Shown: positions 34,220-46,458 of the stretch, piece by piece | Numbering within the stretch: the first letter of the stretch is position 1 | Layout of the letters: the number at the start of each line of letters is the position of its first letter | Source of the DNA: Dimargaris cristalligena | Taxonomy: Eukaryota; Kickxellomycota; Dimargaritomycetes; Dimargaritales; Dimargaritaceae | Assembly (NCBI GenBank): GCA_027576995.1 | Contig: JANBQC010000174.1 | Location: 1 to 47,622, forward strand | DNA: 47,622 nt | Direction: 5' to 3' | Notes under the pieces: model-generated | Database searches by the model: none | What the model was told of the DNA's origin: nothing | What the model saw: the letters and a program-made list of their open reading frames with translations, nothing else | Program-made: the position numbers and the translations under genes

Positions 34220-35368
34220 ATGCATCCATATTCTGATCACTCACACTACGGTGGCGACCCATCCATGGGTGATGATCGGCCAAACTACAATCCCCCTTCA
34301 CAGCGATCCGATTCCGGCTATCCTTATAGACAACGCGAAAATGTTCCCCCGCCTTCGCTTCCGTGCCTCCCCCAACTGCCTCCCAATTACCAACACCGAT
34401 TAATCATGAGTCAGCACCCTCTTCATGCGCGCATGTGCGGGTTCGGGGAGAAAGACCGCCGCCCGGTTGATCCACCACCGATCGTTCAATTAGTGGTGGA
34501 AGACGAGAATGGTCGGCCCGATTTCGAGTAAGTGCTGCCTGTTTTAAGACTTAGTCTAGTTCCCGACCAGTTCTTTTCTAATGCGCCTCATGGGATTATT
34601 AGCGTGGCCCCGCCAACCGCTATTGCCAAAAAATATGAAAAAAAAAACACCCGCTGGCCAACATTGTGGAATAGGCTGGCTACACTATAGTACCAACTTT
34701 AGTAGCCTAGATGCCATGTATATTAAACTTTTATGAATCTATACCTACTCGTTAATATATATATATATATATTGGTCGATTCCCTCGCTATATTTGCCTT
34801 AGATATGTGCAGAACCCATTCTTTGTCCTTCACGTAACCCTTTGGTCAGAAGACCAATCCGCTGAGCGTAGCGTGATTTTCAATGACCCCAAGTATACCC
34901 GTGTGTTGATGGGGTCCCTGGTCTCGTCCCCGACTATGCTCAAAAACCCCGAAGGGGAGCTCGGTTGCTACTTTTGTTTCCCGGACCTATCGATTCGTAC
35001 GGAAGGAGTCTACACGCTTCGCTTCTCCCTGTTCCGCCTTGACAGCGAGAATGAACTAACGGAATCGACGCCAAATGCCATTGCTGAAGTGTTCTCCGAA
35101 CCTTTCACGGTGTATTCGGCCAAGAAGTTTCCCGGAATGACAGGTACAGTATAATTATGGTGTAGCTCTTCAGCATATACATTGTAAATTAATGGGCTTC
35201 CAATTCGGCTGGATTTCTTTTACCTGATTATTAATCGCCACGTCGGTATTATTTTTGAATACTCCTTGAAATACAGAATCCACCGAATTGTCCAAAGCCT
35301 TTGCTCGCCAGGGATTGAAAATCCCAATCCGTAATGAAAATAGGCCCCGTAAGAACCGCGACGACTAG
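34220..35368 (+). CDS. Velvet-domain regulator (VosA/VelB-like), three exons, 246 aa
   Basis: Fungal transcription regulator family that couples development and sporulation with secondary metabolism; its fold resembles the NF-kB DNA-binding domain. Exons: 34220-34527, 34803-35143 and 35277-35368. Introns of 275 bp (GTAAGT...CCTTAG) and 133 bp (GTACAG...TACAG) join in frame. Residues 1-60 are Pro/Ser/Tyr-rich and disordered. The velvet domain (about 60-235) opens with HARMCGFGEKDRRPVDPPPIVQL and holds NPFFVLHVTLW, GSLVSSPTMLKNPEG, CYFCFPDLSIRTEGVYTLRFSLF and, across the last splice, SAKKFPGMTESTELSKAFARQG. It ends with the basic RPRKNR, a possible nuclear signal. There is no long insertion within the domain and no extended C-terminus, so it is VosA/VelB-like rather than VeA; the exact class is uncertain. 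Confidence 0.92.
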
Positions 35369-36845
35369 TCGGGGCGTAACTTTCCCGTTTAACAAAAACA
35401 GTCCCCTTCACCACCTTGACTGGCATTGTGTCTTTTTGCGAAGTCATCAGTGTGTTTTCATTGCTTGTTTTTCTTCGTTTTTTGGATTTTTATTATTATA
35501 GTAATGCCTAACCTCACTGATCTGAACAATTTATATATTTATATAGATTAGAACCGGGTTTTTGAAACATACCTATATATCTGCTAACGCTACTATATTG
35601 TTTTTTATTTTTATTTGTCGTACCCCACCCCTTGGATTTACACTCCTTGTACCGGCGGCCAGTCCTAAATATCCGCTGCTGCCGAGATTCACTTACTTAG
35701 CTTCCCCAAATGAACAGTACTTCTCAGCCTTTGTTTTCATTATTTTCCCTCTGCGTTATTCTTTTTCACCTATTCGAACCCCTTCATGTGCATAAACCAG
35801 TATAATAGCTATGTAAACCAGTTTTTGATCAGTCACCGACCACTTTGTTTGGTTTTATTGTTTCGAGTCGAGGAAGTAAATGAAACCGGTTATCGCCTGA
35901 CTGTACTTGCTGTTGCCAGCCGCATTACAGCATTGCGGCGAGTCATTTATACTGGCTTTAGCCAATCTAGATACCCCCCTCTGTTCCATCATCACGGCCA
36001 TGCCTAATGTCCCTTTGAATTATGCAGAAGCAACTCCAACTTATACTGATGTCACTCTTTATAAATCAGTGATTAAACGGTATTTGGGTCGTTCATCTAC
36101 CCTTTAACTGGCTGGTGGGCTCGTTTCTGACCAGACACAACCAGTTCATTATTTTTTATATTAAACATAGCCGGGTTCCTTCAGCAAAATATACTCTACT
36201 ATAAATTGTCACCATTATCACCCAGGGTCTCTTTTACATTTTATTCAAAATCTTATGCCACTTTATTTCACCTGAAGTGTTAAATCCTTGGTAGTATAAA
36301 ATAATCTAGCCTGTTTACTATTTTAACCCAGATGGCAATTTAAATGATCAATAGCCCGAATCCATCGACTCCATCAAAGTAAAGTGATATGGTCCCGTTT
36401 TTTGGTGATGGGAAGTTAGATGGGAAGGCAGGAGAGGGATATGGCGTAAATCTTACGCCCGTGACGGGGTGAACATCATTGCTACTGTAGCAGTCCTCTC
36501 CCTGTGACACTCCACTCTATTCTACTCCATCCACCACCCGGCGGGACTGTTTTAGTTGGTTTCAGCTGGTGCTTTAGGACCGGGGGTTTCAATACTATAG
36601 AGGGTCGCTCACCTTTATGACACCGTTTTGTCCGTCGTCTCTTCCCTCTTCCCACATGCACGCCGTTATTATATACATTCTATAGCTACCGTTTTCTTGT
36701 CCAAAGCCCATCATCCTTTCGACTGCCCGGGTCACCTCCTATATCTTTATTATTATTATTATCGCACCACCTGCCTGCTTTTCCTTATTTCTCACCCGCC
36801 AAATCCCACCAATCCGTATCGTATATCACACGCGCGTTACTCACC
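35369..36845. other. Spacer between velvet and prolidase genes
   Basis: T-rich 3' flank of the velvet gene followed by the prolidase promoter. The last ~230 bp (36610-36845) are pyrimidine-rich and include a TAT-trinucleotide run near 36740, most likely the prolidase leader. No gene seen. Confidence 0.5.
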
Positions 36846-39163
36846 ATGGCTTCCAGCACGACCGCCAAGCTTGCCCAATACCCCGCCAAGGAGCATTGCC
36901 GCCAAGTGGCCCAGCGACTTGGGGCCACTCAGGGGGTCATTTACTTGAAGGGATTCAATACCCCTATGAAGGGCCAGGCGGATACGGTAAGCTGTAATAT
37001 CCCCCGAACCTCTCCTATTGGTTGTTCGACATGGTAGTCGCTTGTTTTTATCACGCCTACTAAGCCCTGACCTCGATTATCGAAGGGTCAATATGGTCGA
37101 ACCCAACTGAAGTCCCGGACTAGTAGGGCTTACATACCCACCGAACGATGACTCGGGTTGGTACCGAGTATTTCGCTGGTATTGCGCATTATCGTATAAT
37201 GCCTAAAGACGGGGTTTGGGACTATTAGTAAGCCTGGGGCGGCGTTTTGGCCATATTATACCGTGAGAACCTTTTTATATCGTCACAACTAGCCAATAAC
37301 CAATTATATTTAATTATATATATATATATATGTTTGACAATTATTGTAAATGCCACGAATTACACAATCGATTTATAGGAGTTACCGTTTTACCAAGACC
37401 CCAACTTCTATTACCTGGCCGGGGCCGCGGAACCCGGTCTGACGTTCACCTTCGATATTGCCACCAACCGAGGTACCCTGTGGGTCCCTAAGATGCATGA
37501 CGATGAGGTCATTTGGGTCGGCGAACAAGGTAGGTTCCCGCTTTGGTTTATATGGTGATCAGCACCACGCACTATTCCTCAATTTGCCCTATCCAATTGA
37601 TTTTTTTTTCGACAGCCCCCTGAATTAGTTTGACTTCATATTTCTGTTTGCGCTCCGGCTATGTTAATTGATGATATCGCCAGAATCGCTTGCTGAACTC
37701 CGGGCCAAATACCCCGTGGACGAAGTGGAATTCAGCCACGGTATTACCGACTGTATATCCACCTACAAGTCAACCACGATTTTTACCATGGACTACGAAA
37801 ACGGCCAGGAGCTGGCGGCTTTCCAGTCGGCCGTTGATAAGACGAAACTTAAACCGTAAGTAGCTTTAAATGTGTCTATTCAATATCATGGGTTGCTCTA
37901 TTGGCGGACCTTGTGTAAATGGCAAACTGACTACAGTAAAATATCACGGTTTAAAATCGTTACTTAATACCGACATTTTTTACCGTACCCCAGACTAGTA
38001 TTAATTACGTTGGCATTGTATTAATGACCCTCCTATGGCATATTCCTTCTTTAGATGCATCGAGGAATCGCGCATGTTCAAGACCCCCGAGGAAATCACT
38101 ATCATGCGCAAGGCCAACGACATTAGTAGCCATGCCCACGCCAATCTCATGCGCTTCGCCGAACCCGGTATGAACGAGCGCGAACTCTACGCCAAATTTA
38201 CCTTTGAGTGTGCCCGCCGCGGAGGGATCAGCCAGGCCTACGGCGGTATTGTCGGCCGTGGCACCAATGCGGCCATCCTCCATTATACCAAGAACGACGC
38301 CGATCTCCGGAATCTCCACGACGTAGTGTTGGTCGATGCCGGCTGTGAGTACCAAGGCTACGCCTCGGATATCACGCGGGTTTTCCCCGTGGGCAAGAAA
38401 TTCACCCCCGAGGCCCGGGCCATTTACTCACTCGTGCTGAAGATGCAGAAGGTAAGTTGAACAGGGGAGTATAACCCGCGTACCTATTTTTAGTCAATAT
38501 GTATTATTCTCGGTAATATTATATGTTATCCCTAATTATGGTTGACCCCTATCCTCGCCTTTTTTTTTAAATAATAATAATAATAATCATGGTATTAACA
38601 TTCATATTACTATTTATTTTCGGGTTCTCTTTATTATTGATATGGTCCAGACTGCCCTACACCACATTTCCCCCGGGGTTCAATGGGAGGATCTTCACCG
38701 GGAGGCCATGCAAGTCTGTGCGCAAGGCCTGCTTGAGCTAGGTATTCTGCAGGGCGACCTGGCAGATATCATTGCCCACCATATTCCAGCAGTCTTCTTC
38801 CCGCACGGACTGGGACACAGTATCGGTTTGGATGTGCATGATGTGGCCGGATATCCCGAGGGCGTAGGTCGCATCCCGGAGCCCGGCATCCGTTACCTGC
38901 GGATGCGGCGTCGCCTGGAGCCGGGGATGGTCGTGACCGTCGAGCCCGGGTGCTATTTTGTGGGCCCCCTGATTGCCGAGGCCCTGCAGAATCCGGACCA
39001 GGCCCAGTTCATTAACCAGGAAGTGCTCGACCGCTACATGTCAGTGGGCGGGGTGCGCATCGAAGACAGCGTGGTCGTGACCAAGTTCGGACACGATAAC
39101 CTAACGACGGCCCCCAAAGAGATCGAAGAGGTGGAGGCTTTGCGCCTGGAATCGGCTGCCTAA
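36846..39163 (+). CDS. PEPD: Xaa-Pro dipeptidase (prolidase), five exons, 457 aa
   Basis: Cytosolic M24B metallopeptidase that splits dipeptides with C-terminal proline. Exons: 36846-36986, 37379-37529, 37684-37855, 38055-38451 and 38651-39163, all with GT...AG introns (392, 154, 199 and 199 bp) and a continuous frame. The N-terminal half is the creatinase-like domain (FYQDPNFYYLAGAAEPG). The catalytic pita-bread half starts near residue 160 (ESRMFKTPEEITIMRKAND). All five expected metal ligands are visible by comparison with human prolidase: Asp249 (LVDAG), Asp260 (ASDITR), His343 (HGLGH), Glu385 (VEPGCYF) and Glu425 (VRIEDS), with the same 11- and 40-residue spacings. His350 in DVHD is also present. 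Length fits the family (human 493). The start is the first Met, in a good CACCATGG context after a pyrimidine-rich leader. Confidence 0.95.
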
Positions 39164-40681
39164 TGGTAGTACCGGTTTTCGAAGTGGCCTTGTGGGAGTG
39201 GTCTGTATAGCGCACTTCCCCAGGAGGAGAGAGGGGGGCGCTACCGGTAATGTGATTTGTACGGGGAAATACCATTTTTACTCTGGGCAATTATTCGTAA
39301 TAAATACAATCTATGTTCTTAAGAGCTATGAAGTCTGTCTGGTAAGGCTCATTTAGCTGAGGTTATAATCTATTGATGGACCTCGACAATTGATTTTAAT
39401 GTGGGGTTTTCCGAAGAGGGCTAACTAAGGGGCGGGATAAAGAAATAAGGCTATTCTAATTAGAGCTGCTCCCTGCCCCCCTCTTCTCGGTGGCCTGCCC
39501 AACGGAAGCGTGCCATTAGGATAGAGTCACGTGATGTTAATTGTGGTCAGAAGCTGAATCCGTAATGGTTCGGGTTGGGGATGGATGAGGAGAGATTAAG
39601 CGGGATTCCGGAGGTTAATCACTAGGCCGGGTTGTGCCTAATTAAATGGTGCGGAACTAGGCGTATAGATAGGGAAATGGGGGGAGGGGGTTACATAGTT
39701 AAAACGAAGGTCCATCGTTTCTTTGGTCTTGGTGGACCCAGCAAAGTATTATAGGAGGGAGGGGGGCGTTGGGGGTAAAATGACTGACCACAGGGCCCCA
39801 TAGCCCCAGCTCATAGAGAATAGACACAAGTGGTTGTAGTTGTAGCTGTAGGCTGGTTAGCTACCAACCCACCCAGCGTAGAGACCACTCACTCGCCTAA
39901 TCGAAATCAAGTTTGCGTATGTCATTGTAGAGATTCTCCTTTGTTTGTGAGTTGTCCACCCACACCCCCCTTCGCATCCAGTGGTTTTAGATCCGATTTG
40001 TTTTATCTCTTCCCCCCTTTATATTTTATTGCCCAATCTTTATTTCTATCGCCGCGTGCGGAAGTCTCCCTGTTCTCTTCCCCCATTAAACGTCGTATAT
40101 CCAGAGGGTAGGTCGCACAAGTCACTTCCCCATTAGCCGCTTCGAATCCGGCCCTCACGGTCTGTAGGGTAGAAGGGTTATCTGGAGGGCGTTGAATCCC
40201 CACTCCCCTTCATTCAAGGTTATGGAGGGCTCCTTTGAATTCAGCTGCCGATTCGCGGAGTCGTTCCTGCTTTTACCTTGTCTCTTGGGATGAATCACCA
40301 GGTGCCATGTGGGTATGGAGGTCTCCCTGGATTAGCACTGTATAGGCAGTCGTAACCCGTACCAGGCATCTCCAGGACCGATGATCACCGTCACCTACTC
40401 CCCGAATTCTCTTCAACTTTGAGCCAAGGCTTCCGGTGAAGTCAGGCCTAATATCCCTGCGACTCCCTTATTCGGGGCTGCCGGGGTGGTTTGGGAATGG
40501 AACGGCCCTGGGGTAACTTACATGTCAGCCCCGACCAGTCTGGGGTGTCTACACCTATCTAATCGGCTCAGTTGATGCTATCTATCTCCCTATATCCTAC
40601 TAACCCACTGAATGATTTCGTATTCCAAATTATCCTCATGACCTGTAATCCTTCCCGCATCATTTAGAATCATTTATTATC
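39164..40681. other. Spacer and probable leader/leader intron of cytochrome c1 gene
   Basis: No coding region seen. Pyrimidine-rich sequence at about 39,990-40,105 could be the first untranslated exon of the downstream gene, ending at a GTAGGT donor (40108). A perfect TACTAAC branch motif (40598-40604) and an ATTTAG acceptor (40667) would close a ~560-bp leader intron just before the ATG at 40682. This is inferred, not proven. Confidence 0.4.
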
Positions 40682-41865
40682 ATGTTTGCCAAGACCCCTC
40701 TTGCCGCCACTCTGAAGCGCGTTTCGCAGCTTTCGGCCGGCCGGGCCCTGCCCGCCCGTTTTGTGTCCACTCAGGCCGCACCCATCGCCGCCAAGGCCCC
40801 GTGGGGTAGTTCCCTGGCCACCGCGGCCGCTTTTGCCGCCGGTGGTACTGCTCTGACCATGTACTACTTGGAGCAACACACCTCCCACGCCAACATGGCC
40901 GACGAGGGTCTGCACCCCCCGGCCTACCCCTGGGCTCACCGCGGTCTCTTCGACACCTTCGACCACGCCAGTATCCGTCGTGGTTACCAGGTGTACAAGG
41001 AGGTCTGCGCCTCGTGCCACTCCCTGGACCGCATTGCCTTCCGTAACTTGGTGGGTGTCAGTCACACCGCCGATGAGGCCAAGACCCTGTGCGAAGAATT
41101 CGAGTTCCAGGACGGTCCCGACGAAAAGGGCGAAATGTTCACCCGGCCCGGTAAACTGTCCGATTACATGCCCGCCCCCTACCCCAACGAGGAGGCCTCG
41201 CGTGCCGCTAACGCCGGTGCCTACCCCCCGGATCTCAGTCTGATCGTCAAGGGCCGTCACGGTGGTGCCGACTACATTTACGCCCTGCTGACCGGGTACC
41301 ACGAAGCCCCGGCCGGTGTGGAAGTGCGGGAGGGACTGAACTACAACCCCTATTTCCCGGGTGGTGCCATTGCCATGGCCCGTGTGCTCTTTGACGAGCT
41401 CGTCGAATACGAAGATGGTAGGTTGGCATTTTATCCATCATTATGTAGCACTGCCTATTACTAGTGCCAATTGCTCTATGGTTTGATTATATTATTGTTT
41501 TTAAAAGAGATAGCCACGTCTCTGGACCATATTGAGATGACGCCCCGAGGAGTTGCAACTGTGTTATCATTCAAATCATTATTTCTAACGATTCACTATT
41601 ACCTACACGTTGTCATGATTTATGGTGACTTTGCTGGGGCCTCCCTACAGGTACTCCCGCCACCTCTAGCCAGATGGCCAAGGACGTGACCACTTTCCTG
41701 GCCTGGGCCTCCGAGCCCGAGCTGGAAGAGCGCAAGCGCACTGGTGCCAAGGCCCTGATCCTGTTCGCCACCCTGTTCGGTTTCTCGCTTTGGCTGAAGC
41801 GCTTCAAGTTTGCCTCGCTTAAGTCCCGCAAGCTAGTATTCCGTCCCCCTCCCAAGTCCCACTAA
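40682..41865 (+). CDS. CYT1: Cytochrome c1, haem subunit of complex III (two exons, 316 aa)
   Basis: Nuclear-encoded mitochondrial subunit of the cytochrome bc1 complex that passes electrons from the Rieske protein to cytochrome c. Exons 40682-41417 and 41651-41865; the 233-bp intron (GTAGGT...CTACAG) falls inside EDG/TPATSSQ. Residues 1-40 are a basic, Ala-rich mitochondrial presequence, then a hydrophobic sorting segment (LATAAAFAAGGTALTMYYL). Conserved features: WAHRGLFDTFDHASIRRGYQVYKEVCASCHS with the haem site CASCH (109-113), the YPPDLSLI motif, GLNYNPYFPGGAIAMARVL with Met232 as axial ligand, and a C-terminal transmembrane anchor (ALILFATLFGFSLWL) followed by a basic matrix tail. Length matches the family. 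Strong codon bias (GCC, GGT, CGT) suggests high expression. Confidence 0.97.
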
Positions 41866-42692
41866 ACCGTTTTCCCCTCGTTCGCCGTGCTCATCCCAAC
41901 CCCCTTAAAGGTGTTCCCTTTTCGTTGCTGGCCCTACCGTGGAATACCGTGGTCCCTCTCTTTATTTTCTATATTAAACATGCTCATTTTTTTCAACCAA
42001 ATATTTAACTACTGGCTTGCTTCCCCTCTCTTTCCCCCCCCTATTTCCCGTATCTGGGTGAAAAGAAAGCGGAAACTAGACCGGATATTCCATTGGGACT
42101 TTTTAACGGAGTGGGGGGGGGGAGAATGTCCGATTTTTCTTTCATGGCCAAGTGCGTTGCTTGGCCGCATCGGAGCTACTTAGATACGGATTTGCGTCTG
42201 TCCCCCGACAAGCACATCCGTGCGTTCTCATCTACATCCATGTGGACATTTACTTGACTACAAAATCGTCGCTCCTAGAATAAATTAGTCAATTCCGTAT
42301 ACTTTCAATTGATGTAGCTCCCCAATAATACCGCCCGGCCATTAGCTAGTTTGGAGAATGTGACTTGGCGGATTTTATGGGAAGGTCTTCGTAGGAATGG
42401 TGCCCGACTGCCAGGGGTTCGTGTCCGCATCAAGTTTTATCTATCTGGATGAAGGAGTCGCCATTAGCCTCATGTATAATTAAGAATAGTTTATTGGTAT
42501 ATCGGCAAATCAGGCGGATAAGAAATAATTGAAAATAAATCTAGTGACAATATCATTTAGGTGAAGCAATAGTAAGCATGGGGAGAAGGGGGAGGGTAGA
42601 CCAACTTTGGCGGGACTCAGTCTTTACCCCCTGTTTGCATATCACACGGCCCCCATCTGATATAATTACGGATAATTTAGAGTCTAGTTGAC
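41866..42692. other. Spacer between convergent genes
   Basis: 3' flanks of cytochrome c1 (plus) and the DPBB gene (minus). An open frame at 41887-42183 is not recognisable. Nothing else seen. Confidence 0.5.
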
Positions 42693-43142
42693 TTAAACAA
42701 ACTGCCAGGTGGCGGGGATGCCAGAGTCGTTGGGTCCCGCTCCCAAGGCGAGCATGGCGGCCTTGGTGATCAAAATTTCGTTATCGGTACAGCCCATGCA
42801 CTTGTCCGTCACCTGTACTGTGACGGTCTTGCTCCCGGCCTTGAGCACCACGTGCTTGTTACAGATGGGGTCATTGTTGGGATTCCCACCTGCCTGGAAA
42901 TAACTGGCCTTGACGGCCGCGACCAGGTCGCTGGGGCCGTAGATTCGACCACAGGACCCCATGGCTACAATCTCTTCGACCTTGCGGGCGATGCCGTTGA
43001 TTTGGGTCACGGTGGCTTGGTCGTCCAGCAAAACTACGTTTTCGGTCGAGGCGATGGGGTTCATGGCGGGCACGGTGGCGGCGTAGGCGGCCAGCAGAGT
43101 AGAGAGGCCGAGGGTCAGAGCGGGAATCGCAACGTGAACCAT
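42693..43142 (-). CDS. Secreted RlpA-like double-psi beta-barrel (expansin/barwin-like) protein, 149 aa
   Basis: I start at MVHVAIPALTLGLSTLLAAYAATVPA (position 43142), which has an ACCATGG context and gives a clean signal peptide; a longer frame from 43193 would hide it behind polar residues. After a ~45-residue linker comes a DPBB domain: GSCGRIYGPSDLVAAV, YFQAGGNPNNDPICNKHVVL, then VQVTDKCMGCTDNEILITKAAM with the characteristic V-x-D-K-C-x-G-C motif, and a GIPATWQFV ending. Such fungal proteins are small secreted, often wall-associated proteins related to expansin domain 1 and barwin; most have no shown enzyme activity. No second expansin domain is present. Binding to wall polysaccharide is inferred. 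Confidence 0.85.
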   Translation of the reverse strand: MVHVAIPALTLGLSTLLAAYAATVPAMNPIASTENVVLLDDQATVTQINGIARKVEEIVAMGSCGRIYGPSDLVAAVKASYFQAGGNPNNDPICNKHVVLKAGSKTVTVQVTDKCMGCTDNEILITKAAMLALGAGPNDSGIPATWQFV

Positions 43143-43301
43143 GGTGGATATTAGGGTTGGTGTAAAATCAGTAGTTGGTGAGGGTGGGTTCAATTGGCGT
43201 GATGGTCGACGATCAGAAGGGCGGTCTTAGTATAGGAGTTATTGGGGTGAGTTGAGAAGGAAAGGGTGGTGTTGGTTATTGTTGGAGGGCCACCGTGCGA
43301 C

Positions 43302-43309
43302 TATTTATA
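43302..43309 (-). promoter_or_regulatory. TATA box of the DPBB gene
   Basis: Reads TATAAATA on the minus strand, 160 bp before the chosen ATG (43142). It supports the shorter start and matches the boxes before the two CBM18 genes. Confidence 0.55.
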
Positions 43310-45405
43310 TTTTGACCAGTCGGCTGTTTTCTTCTTTGGTAAATGTAAGTCAAGCTTCCCATTGCTTCCTGTGATTCAATATAAAGAAAGGGGGTGGGTG
43401 AGTCACTCGTCTACCCTGATGACGTTTAGACCGGGATAGATGTGGTCTTGGTAAAACATCAGGGGTTTTTTCGCCAGACTTAGCGTAATTCTGTTAATCT
43501 GTGGAGGTGGGCGGGATTCCGCAATTAGTTAGCCCGGTATTCAGTCCGGGATACGGGGAACATTAGGTCCCTGATTTCCAAACACAATATGGAGTAAGTT
43601 GTTTATGCGCGTATGTGGGAATGTGGCGTACATTGCATTGCCACCAACAATATTTTTAACTTAGTTGGTACACTAATAAAGGCCCCTGGTTAAATCATGC
43701 CCGGTCTTGGATTCCGCTGGCGTAGGAATGAACTCACTGCGGTGAATGGGCTCAACTGGTTACCCGGAGTCATATGTAAAAATACACACTTTGATAGATT
43801 GTTGAGCCCGGGTGCCATCGTGATCAGAGCCCCGCTCTACACTGATTGGCCCATTCTATCCGAATGGTAACGCGGCCCTACTGCCTAATGTGCGGGAAAA
43901 CCCCAGCTCTGATCTATCGCTTGAGCAGCCGACAAAATAAACAATTTATTAATCGGGGTTACATTCTGAAACAGCCGCCGATATATTCATGAATATGCTA
44001 TCATTTAGCTTTCGTGAGTAAGGTCCGTGGTGGGGGGTTGGCCGAGCAGACCGGGTCCCTCTACAGCCCTTGATTTTCCCCGACCTGTGGTATTCACTGA
44101 TGGTCTGCTGAAATAGCGACCCGACAAAGACATGCATAGCAGTACCACCAGGTTCATCAGCTGCTCACATATTTTTAGATTTGACCAAATACAGGTGATT
44201 CCTTACCACCCCGAAAGCTTATCAGCAGTGGAGCAGGCCCACATGTTCATTGGCCCTGCTTCAACTAGGCAATTCAGTGATACATTTCTAATAAAATACC
44301 GATAGGAATGCGCGCAAGGCACACCAGTGTCAGACGACAAGCGGCGGAGGTCTTCCAGAAGAAGGGGCATTGTGAGGGGTACAATAAACATCCGAGAACT
44401 GAAATCGGACCCAAGAAGACCAAGTGGTTGTCAAGGGTTATTAAGCATCTAAATATAGGCTGCGATTGGTGTCATAATCGGCTATTATAGCACTGAACGG
44501 AAATAGGCATGCGGTCCAATAGGATCCGGCTATTTAATATATTCGCTGTACAGGGTATTGCGTATACTTATATTTAGAACCATTGACTAAATTATTATAC
44601 CCCGGGTGTTCTATTTTTCCGGACTTGATTCCGTGGTGGCAGTCTTTTTTTATTACTGGTCTCTACAGTTACGTATAGCTGTCCCTAATAAATGAGAGCG
44701 CGAAAATTCCCCTGATTGGTCTAAATGACCGTTATATCAGACTCGATCGCATATCATTATTTAGCAGAGGGTACATTTAAACAATGCATGTTCGTATTTG
44801 TTTACTTGGGATAATCATCCGCAGAGCTTTGGGTAGTTATTGAAACATTATTTCCCCTCGTTTTCTTTAGAATAGTTCAGCGCAACTATATACAGGTTTA
44901 GAATAATATTCTAGATATGAATCGATCGGTGATCAGTGATTCAATAGTAAAGCCCACCAAAATACCCATAGTCTTGGTCATATTATCAGGGCGAGTGTCT
45001 CGTATATTTTAGTGCATATATATATATAGAAGTCCTTCTAAATAGGTTGTGATGTATCAAATTTATACTAGAAACATGGTTCATTTATTGAGTCCGGTAT
45101 GGATATACATCTTATCCCTGCATAGGTTAGCTTCAATTAACCTTTCAATTAACCTGAGAACTTCGCACCTTCCATTTGCCCTGCCACCATATTTCCAAGG
45201 TCCCACCAAAAACCCCAGCTACACTAATACCAATAAATGTATGCAATGCTAGATACCACCTCATTCCATTATGGCCAACCCGACTTTCTGATGAAAATAG
45301 TACTCGGCTTTTGAATTTTTAGAGGGTTGGCTATTCTTTCATAACCCTCCAATTGATAAGTAGGCAGGCGACGTCTGGGAGTATGCAAACCAACAGTAGA
45401 AGCTA
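43310..45405. other. Gene-poor AT-rich region
   Basis: About 2.1 kb between the DPBB promoter and solo LTR 2. Short open frames (43949-44137, 44203-44391, 44308-44490, 45049-45252) are not recognisable. Nothing else seen. Confidence 0.5.
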
Positions 45406-45410
45406 AGAGG

Positions 45411-45966
45411 TGTCACCCGAATTAACCACTCTTAGTCCATCAAGAGTCTCAGGGATAGGCTTCTAACGGTAGGTGGGGCATTGGGCATAGCCAAGCGGGC
45501 TACTAGCATTAGGTAGGGCTGATACTTACTGAATAAAGCAAGTGTCACTATGTATGCGGGGGACATGCACTGATGCACACTTACTAGTCAGTATGGGGGG
45601 TGAGTGTATATAGGGTTTATTGAGGTAAATTAAGGGGTCAGAATAAGCTAAGGTATTAACTGGTCCCCATGGGGGCCCAGTTATATATACACAGGGGACT
45701 ACTCCAAGGGAGGTCTTGAGGGGAAACTACATAACTAAGATAATAATAGGGGGGGGTGGTCCTCATATGAGTGGAGGCTTCCATGGGAACTGGAAGATAC
45801 TAAGATCACCTAGGAGTTAGTAGTGCAAACTCTGGGGGGTCCAGCTGGTGGGTGGGTATATATAATGTCCGGCCCCATTAGGACCAGGGGTACAATATGG
45901 CACTATACGGTCTGCTATGATGGTAATCATTAGCAGATATATTAGGTTGGATTAGGAGGGGCGACA
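45411..45966 (+). mobile_element. Solo LTR 2 (556 bp) with perfect 5-bp target-site duplication
   Basis: Begins TGTCACCCGAA and ends GGCGACA. It is flanked by AGAGG on both sides (45406-45410 and 45967-45971). Same family and orientation as the elements at 19103 and 46459, sharing the ACTCTT/AAGAGT hairpin, the TATATAG box (45607-45613) and the CAGTTATATATA block. No internal retrotransposon sequence is attached. Confidence 0.88.
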
Positions 45967-46458
45967 AGAGGCAACATTCCTGCCATACCCAGCCGATCAC
46001 TGCTCTACCTCCCCTTTTATAATCCCAGGTCTATAGCCCAAATAGAAAGTATATCACCAACCCAATTATGCTATTGCTCAATATTTTGTACTGGGAGGCA
46101 TAACTAGGCTTAATCAGGTCTTGATGTTAATGGTAAATTAATGTCTATTTGTTTGCCCCATTCTTAGCCAACCATAGAACACCCATCTGCTTAGTACCAA
46201 ATTTTACCATCTCCACATACTCTCTTTCACTCTACCTCTATTTCTTTCTTCCACTAATTCATTCATTCATATGATAGTAACCCTACCCAAAGAATACTGT
46301 CCTTTAGCTTACTCCCAAGGTAAGTCCCACTGGTCTCTCCTTTTCCCTTCTGTAACACATGTGCAATAGGCTTAAAATAGTTCACTTGGGGGGAAGAGCA
46401 GACTCCTGTCATTCTCTATGCTTTATAAATATCTAACAAAAATAGGGTTCATCATATG

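Noticed and set aside
40670..41302. 210-codon minus-strand frame
   Set aside because: Antisense shadow of cytochrome c1 exon 1 caused by strong codon bias.
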